From: Plectrocnemia conspersa
Taxonomy: Eukaryota; Arthropoda; Insecta; Trichoptera; Polycentropodidae
Assembly: GCA_009617715.1 (NCBI GenBank)
Contig: VTFK01000327.1
Location: 248,001 to 312,000, forward strand
DNA: 64,000 bases
Direction: 5' to 3'
The position numbers were made by a program, and so were the translations under genes. A model generated the notes under the pieces. The model ran no database searches, was not told the origin of the DNA, and saw only the letters and a list, made by a program, of their open reading frames with translations. Below are positions 1-12,561 of this stretch, one piece after another; positions within the stretch are counted from its first letter, which is position 1, and every line of letters starts with the position of its first letter.

Positions 1-249
1 AACACTCAAACTCCTCTTATTTTTGCTTAAGTATTAAAAGAAGACACTCAGATAAGAAACCTTTCCGAAGGTGTTCTTGCAAGATGTTTGAAAATATGAA
101 AAGTATTTTTAAGATATGAGAAACTATTTTTCTTTGTTTAAAAACTCGCACTGAGCTTAGTTTTTCTTAGTAATCCAATATTTGACTGAAGTATTTTCAC
201 GTTAAAGATAAATATTATTCAATTAATCAATTATACCCTTTAATAACAG

Positions 250-2333
250 GACTACCCTTAGAGCTAAGATCTGCAACAGGTGAAGAAATTGAATGTCACA
301 TCAATGGAGAATACTCGATATCTTGCAGGAAAGAAGGCGAAGAAGTCTACGTACCGTTTTCGTTTTTGCGCAAGTATTTTGAGGTTTGTGTTTGATTCTA
401 ACTTCTATCTTGAGCATTCTTATCTTAAATTTTTGTCATTTATATTATAACTGATTATAGGTTTATGGAAAATTTGTGTCAGATGATGGCATAGATAGGT
501 TTGAATGGTCGCACAGCTACAGCAAAGTGTATCATCCGAAGAGCAAGTACGATCCGCGCGGTGTCTTCACCACTTTTGAAAACTACAATGTGGAGGTGCG
601 CGATAGGGTCAAGTGCATCAGCGCTACGGATGGCGTGCCTATGTCGATACAATGGGAGCCGCAGGGTTATTACTATCCGACGCAGATCGCTCAATTCGGA
701 CTGGCTCATTATAGTAAGAATCTGACTGAGCCGGAGCCGCGACGCAAGGTGATAGATGATGGCGAAGGGGACCTCGCTAAGTGGACCATTTCGAAGGGCG
801 CGACCATGAGCCGTACACACGACTCTACCACTACTAACATCATACAGTTTTCGACCACCGATCAGGCGACGAGTCAAGTTGCGCTGAAAATGGACCACAT
901 CTTAGACTTTGTTATGAGTTTTGATATCAATCTAAAGTCTAATTCTAGCATATCCGTTTGTATTAAAAACAGGGAGAAGAACGAAGTGTTTTATTTGCAT
1001 TACATTCCCGGAAATGTGATGATATCCAATCAGGTACTGATCATATATCAGCTATTTAATATATATATATATAATGAGTTGAACTAATTATTATTGCTGT
1101 TTAAGGATGAGAATGTATATTACGGTATCGGTAAAACTGATACGTGGAAGCATTTGACTCGCGATTTAATCATAGATTTACAAAAAGGATTATCATATCA
1201 AGAAAAGCCGAAGAGGAAGTTATCTAGAGCTAAATATAAGGTTCGAATTATTTTTGCTGTTGAATATATTGTTTGTATTGAACTAATCGTTCATGTTGTG
1301 TTTTATTAGATTGCTGGGATCATGTTGAACGGACACGGAATGATCGACAACATTACGATAGCATCGAGCGAACACATGTCTAATTTTTACGCCGCTGCAG
1401 ATTGGTTCGTTAGAAATCAAGATCCGGAAACGGGCGGATGGCCTATCCCAGTCAGGAGAAGGCTAGCTAACGGCTTTGCCGAACTAAAACCCGGATGGTA
1501 TTCGGCAATGAGTCAAGGACATGCCATTTCATTGTTGGCTAGAGCAGCTCATCGGTCAGGACGTACATCGTTTCTGCATGCCGCATTACAAGCACTCCGT
1601 CCGTTCAGACTACCGGCATGGGAAGGAGGGGTGCTCACGACGTTCTTAGGAAAATATGTTTGGTGAGTAACTCACATATTATTAGGTTGAATCTATGCGT
1701 TTATTTGCAGTTCTGAATTTTAATTAGAATTTATAAAAAATATTTATTTATTTATAACAGTTAAAATACTTTTGCTCAGTTTATCTATGTATCAATTTTT
1801 ACACAGTGCGGGGGCGGATTCCGCAACGTTTTCTTGTGGCTCTTATGCTTTTTATTGGAGTGGGTTTTATATCCAATTATTAATTCCTACTTTTTATGTG
1901 TAATAAGAAAATATGAATCTATTATATTATTTGAATTAATATTTATTATTATATTATTACATACAGGTATGAAGAATATCCGACTTCTCCAGCTTCGTTT
2001 GTTCTGAATGGGTTTATTTACGCACTGTTAGGTTTGTACGATCTTAGAGTCATCGCTGGATCTTCTCAGGGTTCCGAAGCCAAGTTGTTATACGATCAAG
2101 GGATGGACTCTTTGAAAAAAATGTTACCACTGTACGATACAGGCACAGGTAGTATATATGATCTGCGTCACTTCACTCTCGGAGTCACTCCGAATATAGC
2201 CAGGTGGGATTATCACGCGACTCACGTGAACCAACTGCTGCTACTGGCCGGATTGGAGAAAGATTCGATCTTTGCGTCCACGGCGCAGAGGTGGCAGGAA
2301 TACATGCAAGGAAAAAAAGCACCTCACAACTGA
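250..2333 (+). CDS. GLCE: D-glucuronyl C5-epimerase (heparan sulfate), 3' part of gene
   Basis: Converts D-glucuronic acid to L-iduronic acid in nascent heparan sulfate chains in the Golgi lumen. Five exons are visible: 250-383, 461-1033, 1106-1240, 1310-1662 and 1967-2333; frames join exactly and all introns are GT-AG. Seen motifs that match the animal epimerase family are [20 protein letters not shown], the stretch [33 protein letters not shown], the late motif [12 protein letters not shown] and the Tyr-rich end [14 protein letters not shown] followed by ARWDYHATH. The protein ends KKAPHN, close to the usual vertebrate end. The N-terminal signal-anchor and stem are missing because the 5' exons lie left of the window. 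250 begins with the last two bases of a split codon. No frameshift or internal stop. Confidence is high; Drosophila calls this gene Hsepi. Confidence 0.96.
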
Positions 2334-2600
2334 ATCAATAGTCTTTGCATAATCTCAGATGTGCTTACTAAACTGTAAGTTGGATTATAATTAGTTTTTA
2401 AGGTGGAATGTATATATGACTTTAGGTCGGCGTCGGGCGCAATATAGATTTTGGATTGTTCTCGAACTAGATGATTCAAAATTGGCCTGCTCGACGCCGG
2501 ATTAGACCACAATATTGCCGAAGTTGAAACAGACTTCTTATTTTGAAAGTCCTTTGATATATTTATTTAAATGTTATCGTTGTTTTAAAATGATGTTTTT

Positions 2601-2606
2601 AATAAA
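2601..2606 (+). terminator. Likely GLCE polyadenylation signal
   Basis: An AATAAA hexamer lies 268 bases after the GLCE stop. It is the first canonical signal downstream, so it is the likely 3' end of the transcript. AT-rich context makes chance matches common. Confidence 0.45.
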
Positions 2607-3175
2607 TATATGTGTGACATATTATTATATTATGACGTTTTTGCAATGGTTTTTATTTAAATATATAAATTAACATATTTTTAATCAAATTTTGTACTTA
2701 CACGTTATGGGTAAATGTAACGTTTTCGTTCACAATATTTTTTATTGTTAAATAAATTGTATTTATAGATTTTTATTAAAAAATACTAAAATTAGATTAA
2801 TGATCTTTATATTAAATTAAAAAAAAAAAAATTTTACGTCAGATTTTTTAAAGTTGTAATTGTTATTGTTGAACTTTTTAAATTTCAAACAAGATATTAC
2901 GGCAACGTTGACGTTGATGTCGCATTTTTTTGCATATAAATTTATTTAAATAATATAAAATTTAAAAATCATTGCATACATAGCTTTGGTGTTTAAAGCC
3001 ATTTTACTGCCCTCCATAAAAAAAAAACAGTTGAGACTATTATATGTTTGAGATTTAAATATGAATGCTGGAAATAAAATAGGAGCAAAGTGATTTTTTA
3101 AATAAAAACATTTTAGCAAATCATATCAGATTTTTGGAAATGTAGAAAATGCCTACGTTATATTTTTTTCTATAG

Positions 3176-3446
3176 AGTCAGTGCACCAAAATAAATACAT
3201 GTGATCGCTGAGAACAGAGGTGAAGTAGAAGAAATAAAACATTTTTTAATATGTGTTATAAAACATACATAACTATAACAATAATGAGAGGGACGAAAGA
3301 ATAATAATCTTGACAACTGTACTACGATAAGAATAAACTAATACTGCCCTCTATACTTACACATACCGGTACGCCCAACAGTCACAGGGCAAAAAATGAA
3401 TAGCATTTGATGATCACATGTTAAACGATGTTTTTGTGCACTGACT
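3176..3446. mobile_element. Short terminal-inverted-repeat element (MITE-like), class unclear
   Basis: The ends are inverted copies: AGTCAGTGCAC at 3176-3186 and its complement at 3436-3446. A second paired block, CATGTGATC, occurs at 3198-3206 and inverted at 3412-3420, at similar distances from the ends. The 271-base unit has no coding capacity. No convincing target-site duplication is visible (flanks CTATAG and TGAAAA), so the superfamily stays open. Confidence 0.55.
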
Positions 3447-5528
3447 TGAAAATAAATAGACTAGAGCTATAAGTGCCAAGCTTTCATTCCTTAATTATGC
3501 ATTAAGTGCCAAATAAGTAAAGATAGCAATATCTAATCTATCGATTAAATGATTCCAACCTTTTTACTGTTATAACATTATAAAAAATATATCTTCTGAG
3601 CATAATCCATGTTATTATTATGATTCCGGAAGTTAAAGATTGAACCATGGAAATGAAACTACATTTTTAATATTCCGTGCCATTTCTTCATTAATCAGGA
3701 TTGTTGAATCAAATGTCAGAATAAACGAATAATGAAATAAATATCTTCCTTTAGTCGTTTTAACATTCACAGTAATTACAAGTCACTTATCACTTTCTCG
3801 AGAACTATGGAACAGTTTTTATACATATAACCGAAAGTTATTCTTGGATATTCAGCTCGACTATTATGGAGATATTGGCTCTCTTTTCTCTCCAATAGAC
3901 ACTAAGCATCATTTTACAGAACCGTATCAATATCATAGTGGAGATTTGTCCATTAACTTTGTCTTTTACATACGGCAGATTGGAAATTCTGTCCTCCAAC
4001 CCAATCAGATCTTTAAAGTTAGCTGTAATAGAACTTATTGATTTTATTATTGTGAGCATAACAGATAGCATAACCACTAAAATCTTAAGTTACAGAATTC
4101 AGTCGTAAACTATATTTGACAGCATCGACTTATACGGCATTTAATATTTAAATCTATCATAGATTTTGTGCTTCTCAAATTTCATCTGTATTTCTTCAGT
4201 AGTATCTAAGAGCTCTTTTATTGGATAAAAATGAAATAAAAAACACTTGGTGCTTATTTTATTTTCAGTATTCATATTATTTAAGTCCATAATCTGCCTA
4301 ATGCTAAATTATATGAATTCGTCCTTTGCTAGTCACTTGATAATATTTTGTGTTAATCATAATTTTTTAACAATAAATATTATATTTATATATTTAACGT
4401 GGTAATTTAACAAATTAATAACATATCATGGATTATGTACATATATAACGTATATGTAAATATATAAAATATGATAAATGTGATACAGCACACTTAATAA
4501 CTCGATAATCAATTTGCACAATTAATCATCTATGTATGTATAAATGTTTTATATTGATATAGTATATAGAAAACACACACGAGCTTATTAGTCTCTAGCT
4601 ACTTACCGCAACTTCTAAACTTACAGGAATTTTAACTTTTCATAGCTGACTCGACCTCTTTATATTTTTCTACCTTTAAAACTATATATTATATGTATGT
4701 ATTATGATAAATATATTATAATAGTGTATAAAACACTTAGATATTCAAAGGGCACTGTGACTATTTATAACACCTTTGATCATAGTACAATTTAATATAC
4801 TATAATAGATAATATGAATTTTATTTTGACACTCGTTGTTAGATGCGTAGTCGAGTATTTGATTAAGACGTAATTGATTTTCGCCTTTTCTACGATTAAA
4901 GTATGTGCCAATTTTCAACGCGCCACACTATGTACTTCTTTCTATGTAAAGACACACTCCAAGGTCAACATTTAACGTACAAAATTTCAATTAATTAATT
5001 AAGTAACCTATTGAATAAATAATAATTTAGACGCCTAAAACTATTACGGAAATTTGTATGGTAGTTTTCAATTTTTTTTAATAAATGTAAAATTTCATAT
5101 CACTGATACTGTGCATTTTATGGTTTAATTATTATTTGTGTAGCTTTATGCAGGTTGGACCAAAAAAACGAACGTTAATTTAAATGCTGATGACAAAAAT
5201 TTTATTTGTATTTCATGTAATCAAATATTTTTAAACCAAAATTGTTAAGCGATATATGTATGTATATCAGTTTTGATATTTTAATAAAACAATTATATAT
5301 TTAGCCAACAAAAGTGTCAAATGCTTACTCACAATCAACATAAGTTATGAACTCGGGTTACATTTTTAATTTTCTACAATCACTACTATCAATGTATATA
5401 TGACTTTTAGGTCATATTGTAATGGTACAACAGCTGTTTTAAAAAAATACCAAAAAAATTAAAACCGATTTGTGAGATATCAGTTTTTAAAATATTGTTC
5501 ATTTATTTTTGGTTATCCTGTATAAGCG

Positions 5529-5671
5529 TAGTTTTGGATTCAAACTCAATCTCTGACTGATGAAAATCTCTACACCTTGCTATTAAAATCTGCAATAATA
5601 TCAATTTAATAATTTTAATAAAATCAATCTGTTCAGTAATTGAGTTTGAAAGATGTATTTGTCCAAAACTA
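5529..5671. repeat. Interrupted inverted repeat
   Basis: Left arm TAGTTTTGGA then TTCAAACTCAAT (5529-5550) pairs with ATTGAGTTTGAA (5639-5650) and TCCAAAACTA (5662-5671). The right arm differs only by an 11-base insertion (5651-5661). Total paired length is 22 bases over a 143-base unit. It may be a tiny MITE or an inverted duplication that later gained an insertion. Confidence 0.55.
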
Positions 5672-7677
5672 TCTCTTAAATACGAAGACTGTAAGTTTTA
5701 TCTATTCGCTTAGCGAATCAATTGTACTTTTACGTTTTATTTATGTATCATACGATATACTTATATTAGATAAAAAAAAAAAAAAATTTGTATATGGACC
5801 ATCTTAGAATTTACATCTCATTTAATATTAATTATTTTTGGGTACGTAACTGTGATTGTTTATTTAGTTTGTTATATTTTATCAGAATATTATTATTTTT
5901 CTATCACTTTACACTTATATTATTTATTTTTTATATTTTAAAATATTCGCCATTACTTGCCAGTCTATTTTAATTATGACGCGTTACATTTCTTAACAAA
6001 AAAATATATCTTATAATTTAATTATTAATAATTTTAGATTTCATATAAATATGTATGAAAAATTCATAACAATATGAACCTAAGAGATTTACTTAATAAT
6101 ATATTATGATTTTATTTGACAATTTATCTTATTGAAACTATTGTAATAATACAATTATACATACCATGTCAATTTCTATATTACTATTATTATTTATTGC
6201 GTTTATTATTGTAATACGTTCCATTTACTGTTGCTAATATTTGTTTTATTATACGTATAACTTAAATTGTCCTTGCCTTTAGTGTGAATATAGAAAAATG
6301 AAAACCTATACAGTGATATCATCCTAATGTTATTATTATGTATAGATTTACGCTTATTGTACATAAGAGATGCGATATTAATTATCACTCACATAAATGA
6401 GTATATGTGGTTGACAATAATCTAGTTTTGAATAAATAAAATATACATATTGAAGAAAAAACTTTTTATTAATATTTTTTAACCCTTTTTCACACACATT
6501 GTTTATACAATTACCAAAACTCCACTATATGTATACATACATATACAACGCACAAAATATCAGGTCAGTTCGTATAATAGTGAACACTAGCATAATCAGT
6601 TGCTAGAATTATTTTAAGTTTATTTACAAGTTTGAAGCTTTAATTTTAAATGGAGGCGTTTTATTGACATTCATAAGATTCAGCATCAAAGGACAGCATT
6701 TTCTTTAGTTTTAAGAGACGCTGGGATTAAAGTTTAAAATCTGTAAATCCACTTAAAATATTTTTTTAAATAATTCTGAAAACTTCTATACATTGCATGA
6801 TAACGTTGCTTGTTTTGTTTATATACAATTTTAATTTTGAAAGGGTGTCTTTTTTTTTAATAAACTACACTCAGTCATTGATATGACAGGCCGTATTTTT
6901 AAGACGACCGTTAGAATAAGAGTGATGCCTATACTTTCAGGGATATATGTAAAATTGCAATGTTTAAATCTATGACTAGAAAATTCAACATATAATATTG
7001 AAGATATAATTGGAATATACATATATTAATTTGGGGCAGACATTTTTTGATTGAATCAGTCTTAATAAAATATTAGAGCAACGCCAACGCCCGATTAGAT
7101 TAAACATCAGCTGATTGAAAGTTAAATTCGTAATATATTCCTAAAACAGTATAATTACAACTAGAATTATTCCATTTTTAAAAGCAGTGTATAGTCTTGC
7201 TGTTAAACAGAGAATATGTAAATGTAAAAGAGCATAAGAATTTAATCAATCTCTTGTCTATATAAATACATTTAAAAGAACAGAGAACATAATTCATAAA
7301 TAATATTATGTTTCATTCTTATTAGAAAAAAATAGCAACTATCAACTATCACATTTTTTCCTATTGACTTCCCCAATTACTCAGCTGTTGTTTAGTGAAG
7401 AAAACAGTTAAATATCGTTAAATGAATTTGTTCTTAATTCACAGTTAACGTTTCTAAAAAAAATGTCAAACAACAAGACTTAACATTCATCATTATAAAA
7501 AAAGCTCAAGTGCACAATAAACGATACAAAGCTTATCATATACGTATATTATACAAAAAAAGTTCAAATATTGGAATCTTTAAGTTTACACAAAGACATG
7601 ATCAGTAAATGTGTCATGCACAAACTGTTCATATTGCAATTTTTATCTAGCACTATAAACAATTCGTTTTTTCACTG

Positions 7678-10600
7678 TTATTTCTCCATACGTTTTCTGG
7701 TGAATCTGCAATCGTCGATTATAAATCTGTAATAATTAAAATTTAATAAAACATAGTATAGAATTGTTTTAATAATAAAAAAAATTGGTCAAATTTTGGT
7801 TGATAATAAAAGAAAATACAAACCGATAAAACAGAAATGGTAGCGGTGCAGTTGACAAATGCCAAATAGCATGAGCGTCCCAAAAATGGAACATCGGTGG
7901 AAAGTCTCTCAATTCTAACAGCATAGACGCTCCGGTTAATAATACGAAAGCCATACAGCGCCACACGTAACGCCGTCCCCGCCACCATTGGACGCTACAC
8001 CAGATGAGCCATCCGAATCCGCCTAGCATACCTGAAATTATATACAACGAAGCTTGTACAAGAGTTTATCGATAGCAAACGTTGCATAAACTAAAGGAAG
8101 TAGCCCGGTGATCGACAGGTATTTGACAGACAATCTGTTCCTATCACCACGCACAAGGCACGCTACCTCCTTTAGTTTATACATCTCTTAGCCATGTTTG
8201 GCTGTAATTGTTTAAATATTAGACAACGGATTATCTGATTTTTATATATGATGTTACATGTGGATTAAATTTATAAATGAATTACAAACATGGTTATTAT
8301 ATTTGCCTTACTTTATGCTTTATAAAACATGTGTTGGAATTAAACAACTATAAATCTGAAATTTTGGAAATGAGCAAATCCTAAGCTCGCAAAATTAATT
8401 TATAAACGTTTTGTTATATTATAATTTATTTGTACATACAGTAGACTCCCCAATAACACGGTATATTCTAAACGTGCTATTTGGGTGCGTGTAGTTGGGG
8501 GACTAGAAAATGCTCACACAATCTTTTGCAATATGTACGTACAAATCAAGCGCGTGTTGTTGAGATATCCTCCCTTTGGCTCTCACAGATAAAGTAACCC
8601 CAATTTACCGTGTTATTGGGGGTCTACTGTACACATCTATTTATAATTTTATTTTTTAAAAGAGATTGCATTGCAAATTGTATGAAATAACTATGTAATA
8701 ACTGATATTACTCACCAGCCACGATATTCGCTATCATATTGTATCTATAGTCAATCTTTTGTGTGTATAGATAGAAAACGTGATTTATAAAGTACAATAC
8801 ACACAATCCAGTGAACGTTATACCCCAAAGTCTGGGCTTACCGTTGAGTACTCTAAAAAATGTATTTAATTATATTAGATTATGTTTCATTAATTTTTAA
8901 TAAATAAATATAGACACTAACCTCATTCCAAAACAATAGAACACAATTACGACCATGGAGAATGCACAGGTGTAATCCATAAATTCTGTATAGTAAGTAT
9001 CTCTGATGTGAAATATTGTAGACCATACCCAAGCATTAGCACACACCTGAAAGTTGCAAAAATATAAGAACATTATTAAAAGTTAGTGTAGTTTTTGAGT
9101 CCGTTACTTTTATAATTAAATTAATTACCATGGTGAAAACTCTCCACAGCCAAAACAACGGATGATTGTGGTACACGTGTCTCTTCAATGTAACATAATT
9201 TACAATGTGCGATACCAGATTGAGAATTGAACCGATTACGGAGCCAATCTCCTGCATTCCAAGCACTCGTAAAAATGGCCACTGTAACAATGCCGTCATC
9301 AGTATATAACCCGCACTCTATAACTGTAAAATATTAACCTTTCCGAAGAATTGAGGTGTATCCCAGTTGCGATCTTCGAAGGCATGCACCGTCTTCCACA
9401 TGCATTCATATTGACACTCGTCAGTGCACTTCCAAAACAATAGTTTATTGATCAACGGTTGCTTGTGTTCCAATTCGAGTTTATACAACTCTCCATCTGC
9501 AAAAAATGAAAATATCATATATTAAAAAATATATAATTTATTATAAAATGTTGATATAAAGCAGTGAACATCACGCCTTCCACTTTTTATCCAAAAAACA
9601 CAGGTGTTTTACTCACAAAATCGTATTGTAGGAGTTGATAACCAGTTACTGTGATATTACATATATTTTATTTTGTGCGAAATAGACCGAAATATTTATT
9701 TTTATGACACAGACGAAAATCCTTGAAATGAGCATCGCCACTTCAACAAGAACAAGCGGGACAACGAATATTCTTACGCGCATGTATCGCTTCTCTCTCG
9801 CATACATCTGTATATGTAGACAATGAATTCACAAAATTATTGCAGTACGAATTTTTGACGTATCAGCTAACAGCAAACTGTTTTTGGATTCGGTACTCTC
9901 ATAATTTTTCATAGTGACTTTTTAAAAATTAAAGATGAACTACTAATTTTCTTCTACATCATTAGAAAGTGATAGTATTGTTGGAACGAAACCAAAGAAA
10001 ACTGACTTTCAACTTAACCGTAATTTTAATTTTTGAATGTACATAATTAATTGTATTTTAAAATATGTATATTTTCTATGTATGTAAATTTATACCTATT
10101 ATATGTATGTAATTTGTAACAAAAACACTATATAACAAAAATATTTTATTGATATTTTTAATTGCATATTTTAAATAATATATCATACGAGTAAAATTGT
10201 TATTGATCTCTTCTAAACTCTCCAAAGTATGCCGATACGCTGCAGTTTCCCGATAATAACCGTTATTGCAGCGCAGGTAAAAACAAAAACAACACACAAT
10301 CGTATTTTGGTGCGACGTATACGGCTTTATTATTGTGACTCGACTCTAGCACGCGCGAATGTATGTGTGTAAAAATTGGATAGTGATGTTCACTGATATA
10401 AGGTATTATATATAATATATACACAAGATGAATTGTGCTCAAGGATACTTTGGGTTATTATGTCGGACAGTTTCATGACTTAGACATTAAACTTTTATCA
10501 GTTTTTTTTTAAGATTAATATTTTTAGGATCAATAATAATTAAAAATTTTATAATTTTAAAATTTATTATTTTCATTTTTTTAATTATTTGAATTCGTAG

Positions 10601-11400
10601 AAGATTCCCACGTTATCGTTATGATAAATTAATATATCTTAATTGAAAATTTTTTTTACCTATTTCAATAAATTATTTAATTTTCTTTTTTTCATTAAAA
10701 ATACTATTTCTATTAAATTAAATTAGTATAAGAAATATTAATGGTTATCACTATTAATTAAGTTAGAAGCTTAATTTTATATATATTGAAAGAGTGTTTT
10801 TAACAATTTTAGGTGGGATTCTATTTTATTAAAAAATCCACTAATTGATATATATCATATATAATATATCATGATTTAAAAATGTAATAGCTTGTATATA
10901 CAAGCTATTACATTTTTAAATCATCAGTGTAAAGCTATCGTTTATATAGTAATTTGTCCGTTGAATCTTATTATTTTATTCTACCATTTCTACATTTGTC
11001 TGTGAATTCTAAAATGTATGACTGGACTCTATCGAATGCTCTACGAAAATCTATATGGATAAAATCAATCTCAAGTGCTAAAAATAAAATTAGAACATTC
11101 GAGGATATATTATATTAGACTAAAAATATTACAAATATATAATAAATTTAAAATATTGATTTTTTTTAATATTTAATTTTTAATTGATCATCGTGTACAC
11201 ATATTAATTCATCTCGAAAGGGCAATTAATATTGATTTTAACTTACTAGAGGTGCAATTGGCGTTCAGACAAGAACGCCAACATTTGCTGAAGAACGGAG
11301 TACTGTCACCGGTCGAAGTAGACACCGGATTGATTAAAATAGTAATAGTTATACTGAACGTTAACAGTATCCAAGGCGGATGCATCTTCGGGAAGTACAT
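7678..11400 (-). CDS. PGAP3: Post-GPI attachment to proteins factor 3 (Per1-like)
   Basis: Membrane hydrolase of the secretory pathway that removes the unsaturated sn-2 acyl chain of GPI anchors during fatty-acid remodelling; member of the CREST/alkaline ceramidase superfamily. Exons on the minus strand: 11247-11400, 9339-9496, 9129-9281, 8922-9046, 8716-8852, 7824-8031, 7678-7726. They total 984 bases, 327 residues, near the human length. Residues about 8-30 form a signal peptide, followed by Cys-rich lumenal motifs CWRSC and CTDECQYECMW. The putative catalytic set is visible: WSTIFHIRDT (S164, H168, D171) and DAHAIWH (D294, H296, H300). Several hydrophobic segments lie between. Start at 11400 is the first ATG; a second ATG at 11385 would still leave a signal peptide. 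Intact, no frameshift. Intron 1 is 1.75 kb, and intron 5 (8032-8715) carries a hairpin and a MITE. Confidence 0.95.
8086..8180. repeat. Hairpin of 95 bases in PGAP3 intron 5
   Basis: ATAAACTAAAGGAAGTAGC (8086-8104) pairs with GCTACCTCCTTTAGTTTAT (8162-8180) with a single G/U-type mismatch. A second inner stem GGTGAT..ACAG pairs with CTGT..ATCACC. Size and shape fit a pre-miRNA or a small fold-back element. No known miRNA seed is recognised. Confidence 0.5.
8439..8629. mobile_element. Tc1/mariner or pogo-type MITE with TA target duplication
   Basis: 191-base unit with matching termini: starts CAGTAGACTCCCCAATAAC and ends in the near-complement GTTATTGGGGGTCTACTG. It is flanked on both sides by TA (8437-8438 and 8630-8631), the target duplication of Tc1/mariner/pogo elements. 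No coding capacity. It sits in PGAP3 intron 5, about 86 bases upstream of exon 5 in genomic order. Confidence 0.85.
9497..11246. other. PGAP3 intron 1 content
   Basis: 1.75 kb intron between the signal-peptide exon and exon 2. AT-rich; apart from the 54-base palindrome at 10871-10924 I see nothing functional in it. Confidence 0.6.
10871..10924. repeat. Perfect 54-base palindrome
   Basis: Left half ATGATTTAAAAATGTAATAG continues to the centre CTTGTATATACAAG, and the right half is its exact complement with no spacer; 27 of 27 pairs match. It lies in PGAP3 intron 1. No target duplication is visible around it, so it is more like an inverted duplication than a transposon. Confidence 0.9.
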
Positions 11401-11949
11401 CTTTTTTATTTCATAAATCGATAATCAACATCGAATTTAATTGTTAAGCAATAAAAGCTGTAAAATTATACAATAAATAGTAATTTGAGTGTAATGATTT
11501 TGGTGTAATGATTTATCAATACTAGATTACATACCGGCTTACAACCTACCCGCGCCTGACAGTAAGGCTTTAAGTTTTAAATTTTTGTACTTGGCCTTAA
11601 CATATTTTTTGTGACATGCAATACATTTTGTAATATACAATTACTAAACACGTATATTGAGCATTTATTTTTTACAATTTTCTTCAAAAATTGAGCATCT
11701 ACATACTTAGGCATTTGTTTCATTTTTTTTTATATTTTTGCGGCAAATTCTCTAAAATTTACAATTTTTGCATATATTTGCACATTTTATGGTTAAGTGT
11801 ATGTGAAAGTGTAGCCGAAGATTCGTCGATGTCGTCTGCGTTTGCAGCTTTTGTGCTTTTATTATTGCTCCCTTTGGCTTATTTTTCATCTGGACTTGCA
11901 CTTGCACCCATATAAAATTCAGAGAACAAAGTTGGGTATTAGATCAGCA
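11401..11949. other. Region upstream of PGAP3
   Basis: Contains the presumed PGAP3 promoter, but no TATA or initiator stands out from the AT-rich background. An open frame at 11691-11915 is low-complexity and unsupported. Confidence 0.4.
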
Positions 11950-12561
11950 ATAAATTGATGCTGATTTGTCAAAGAAAAACTTATTTTCTGATGAGGCACA
12001 TTTCCACTTCTCTGTATATAATAATGAACAAAATTGCCACATGTGGGGCGAAGAAAATGTTCACGTGATTCATAGGAGACCATTACATACGCAAAAAGTG
12101 ACTGGTGCCGCATTGTGCTCAGGCGGCATCATTAGGTCTTACTTTCTTAAAAATTGTAAAGGTCAGACTGTAACAGGCAATGGTGAGCACTATATGTGCA
12201 CGATGACCGATTATTTTTTGCCACGAAATCGAAGATATTGATGTGGAAGATATGTGGTTCTTGTTAGAACCACATATCTATAGAGACAGCGCAACTTTCC
12301 ATACATCCGGTGCAATGTTGGATGTGTTACGGAAGTCAGTTTAATTCACATTTTGGTGGCCACCAAGATCATGCCATTTAATGCGGCTGAATTAAGAGTC
12401 GTGTCTACACCGACAAACTCGAAATGTTGGAGCACCTAAAAATCAACATTCGCCGAATTATAGCCGAGTTACCACCCGAAATCTACGAATATTACATCGA
12501 AAGAATCGGCTGCTGCAAAAGGCTTAGAGGCGGACATTTAATTCATATTATTTTTCATAAT
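11950..12561 (+). pseudogene. Decayed DDE_3 (Tc1/IS630/mariner supergroup) transposase
   Basis: Fragments of a transposase often seen in insect genomes are readable across frames: NLFSDEAHFHFSVYNNEQNC, then HMWGEENVHVIHRRPLHTQK, VTGAALCSGGIIRSYFL, IEDIDVEDMWF, then after a break SATFHTSGAMLDVLRKS, and a C-terminus LRGGHLIHIIFHN with stop. There are at least two frame changes and several stops. Asp of FSDEAHF is present; the second catalytic Asp region (normally QQDGA) is destroyed by a local inverted duplication at 12248-12279. A second, shorter relic of the same family lies at 40857-40990. Confidence 0.85.
12248..12279. repeat. Perfect 14-base inverted repeat created inside the transposase relic
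   Basis: AGATATGTGGTTCT (12248-12261), spacer TGTT, then its exact complement (12266-12279). The left arm encodes the conserved EDMWF of the transposase; the right arm replaces the codons expected next, so the right arm is the newly copied one. Confidence 0.85.

Larger units (their letters stand above)
2334..7677. other. AT-rich intergenic region between GLCE and PGAP3 (tail to tail)
   Basis: About 5.3 kb with no recognisable gene. Both flanking genes end into it. It contains the terminal inverted-repeat element at 3176-3446, an inverted-repeat unit at 5529-5671, and many A/T runs. One 79-codon minus-strand open frame at 3838-4077 sits behind an acceptor-like TTTTAG but matches no family I recognise. 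The rest shows nothing I can name. Confidence 0.6.

Noticed and set aside
479..898. 139-codon minus-strand open frame
   Set aside because: Exactly antisense to GLCE exon 2, whose protein is clearly conserved; no family match in the minus reading.
3838..4077. 79-codon minus frame behind an acceptor-like site
   Set aside because: No recognisable domain, no partner exon, and an equally long plus-strand frame covers the same bases.
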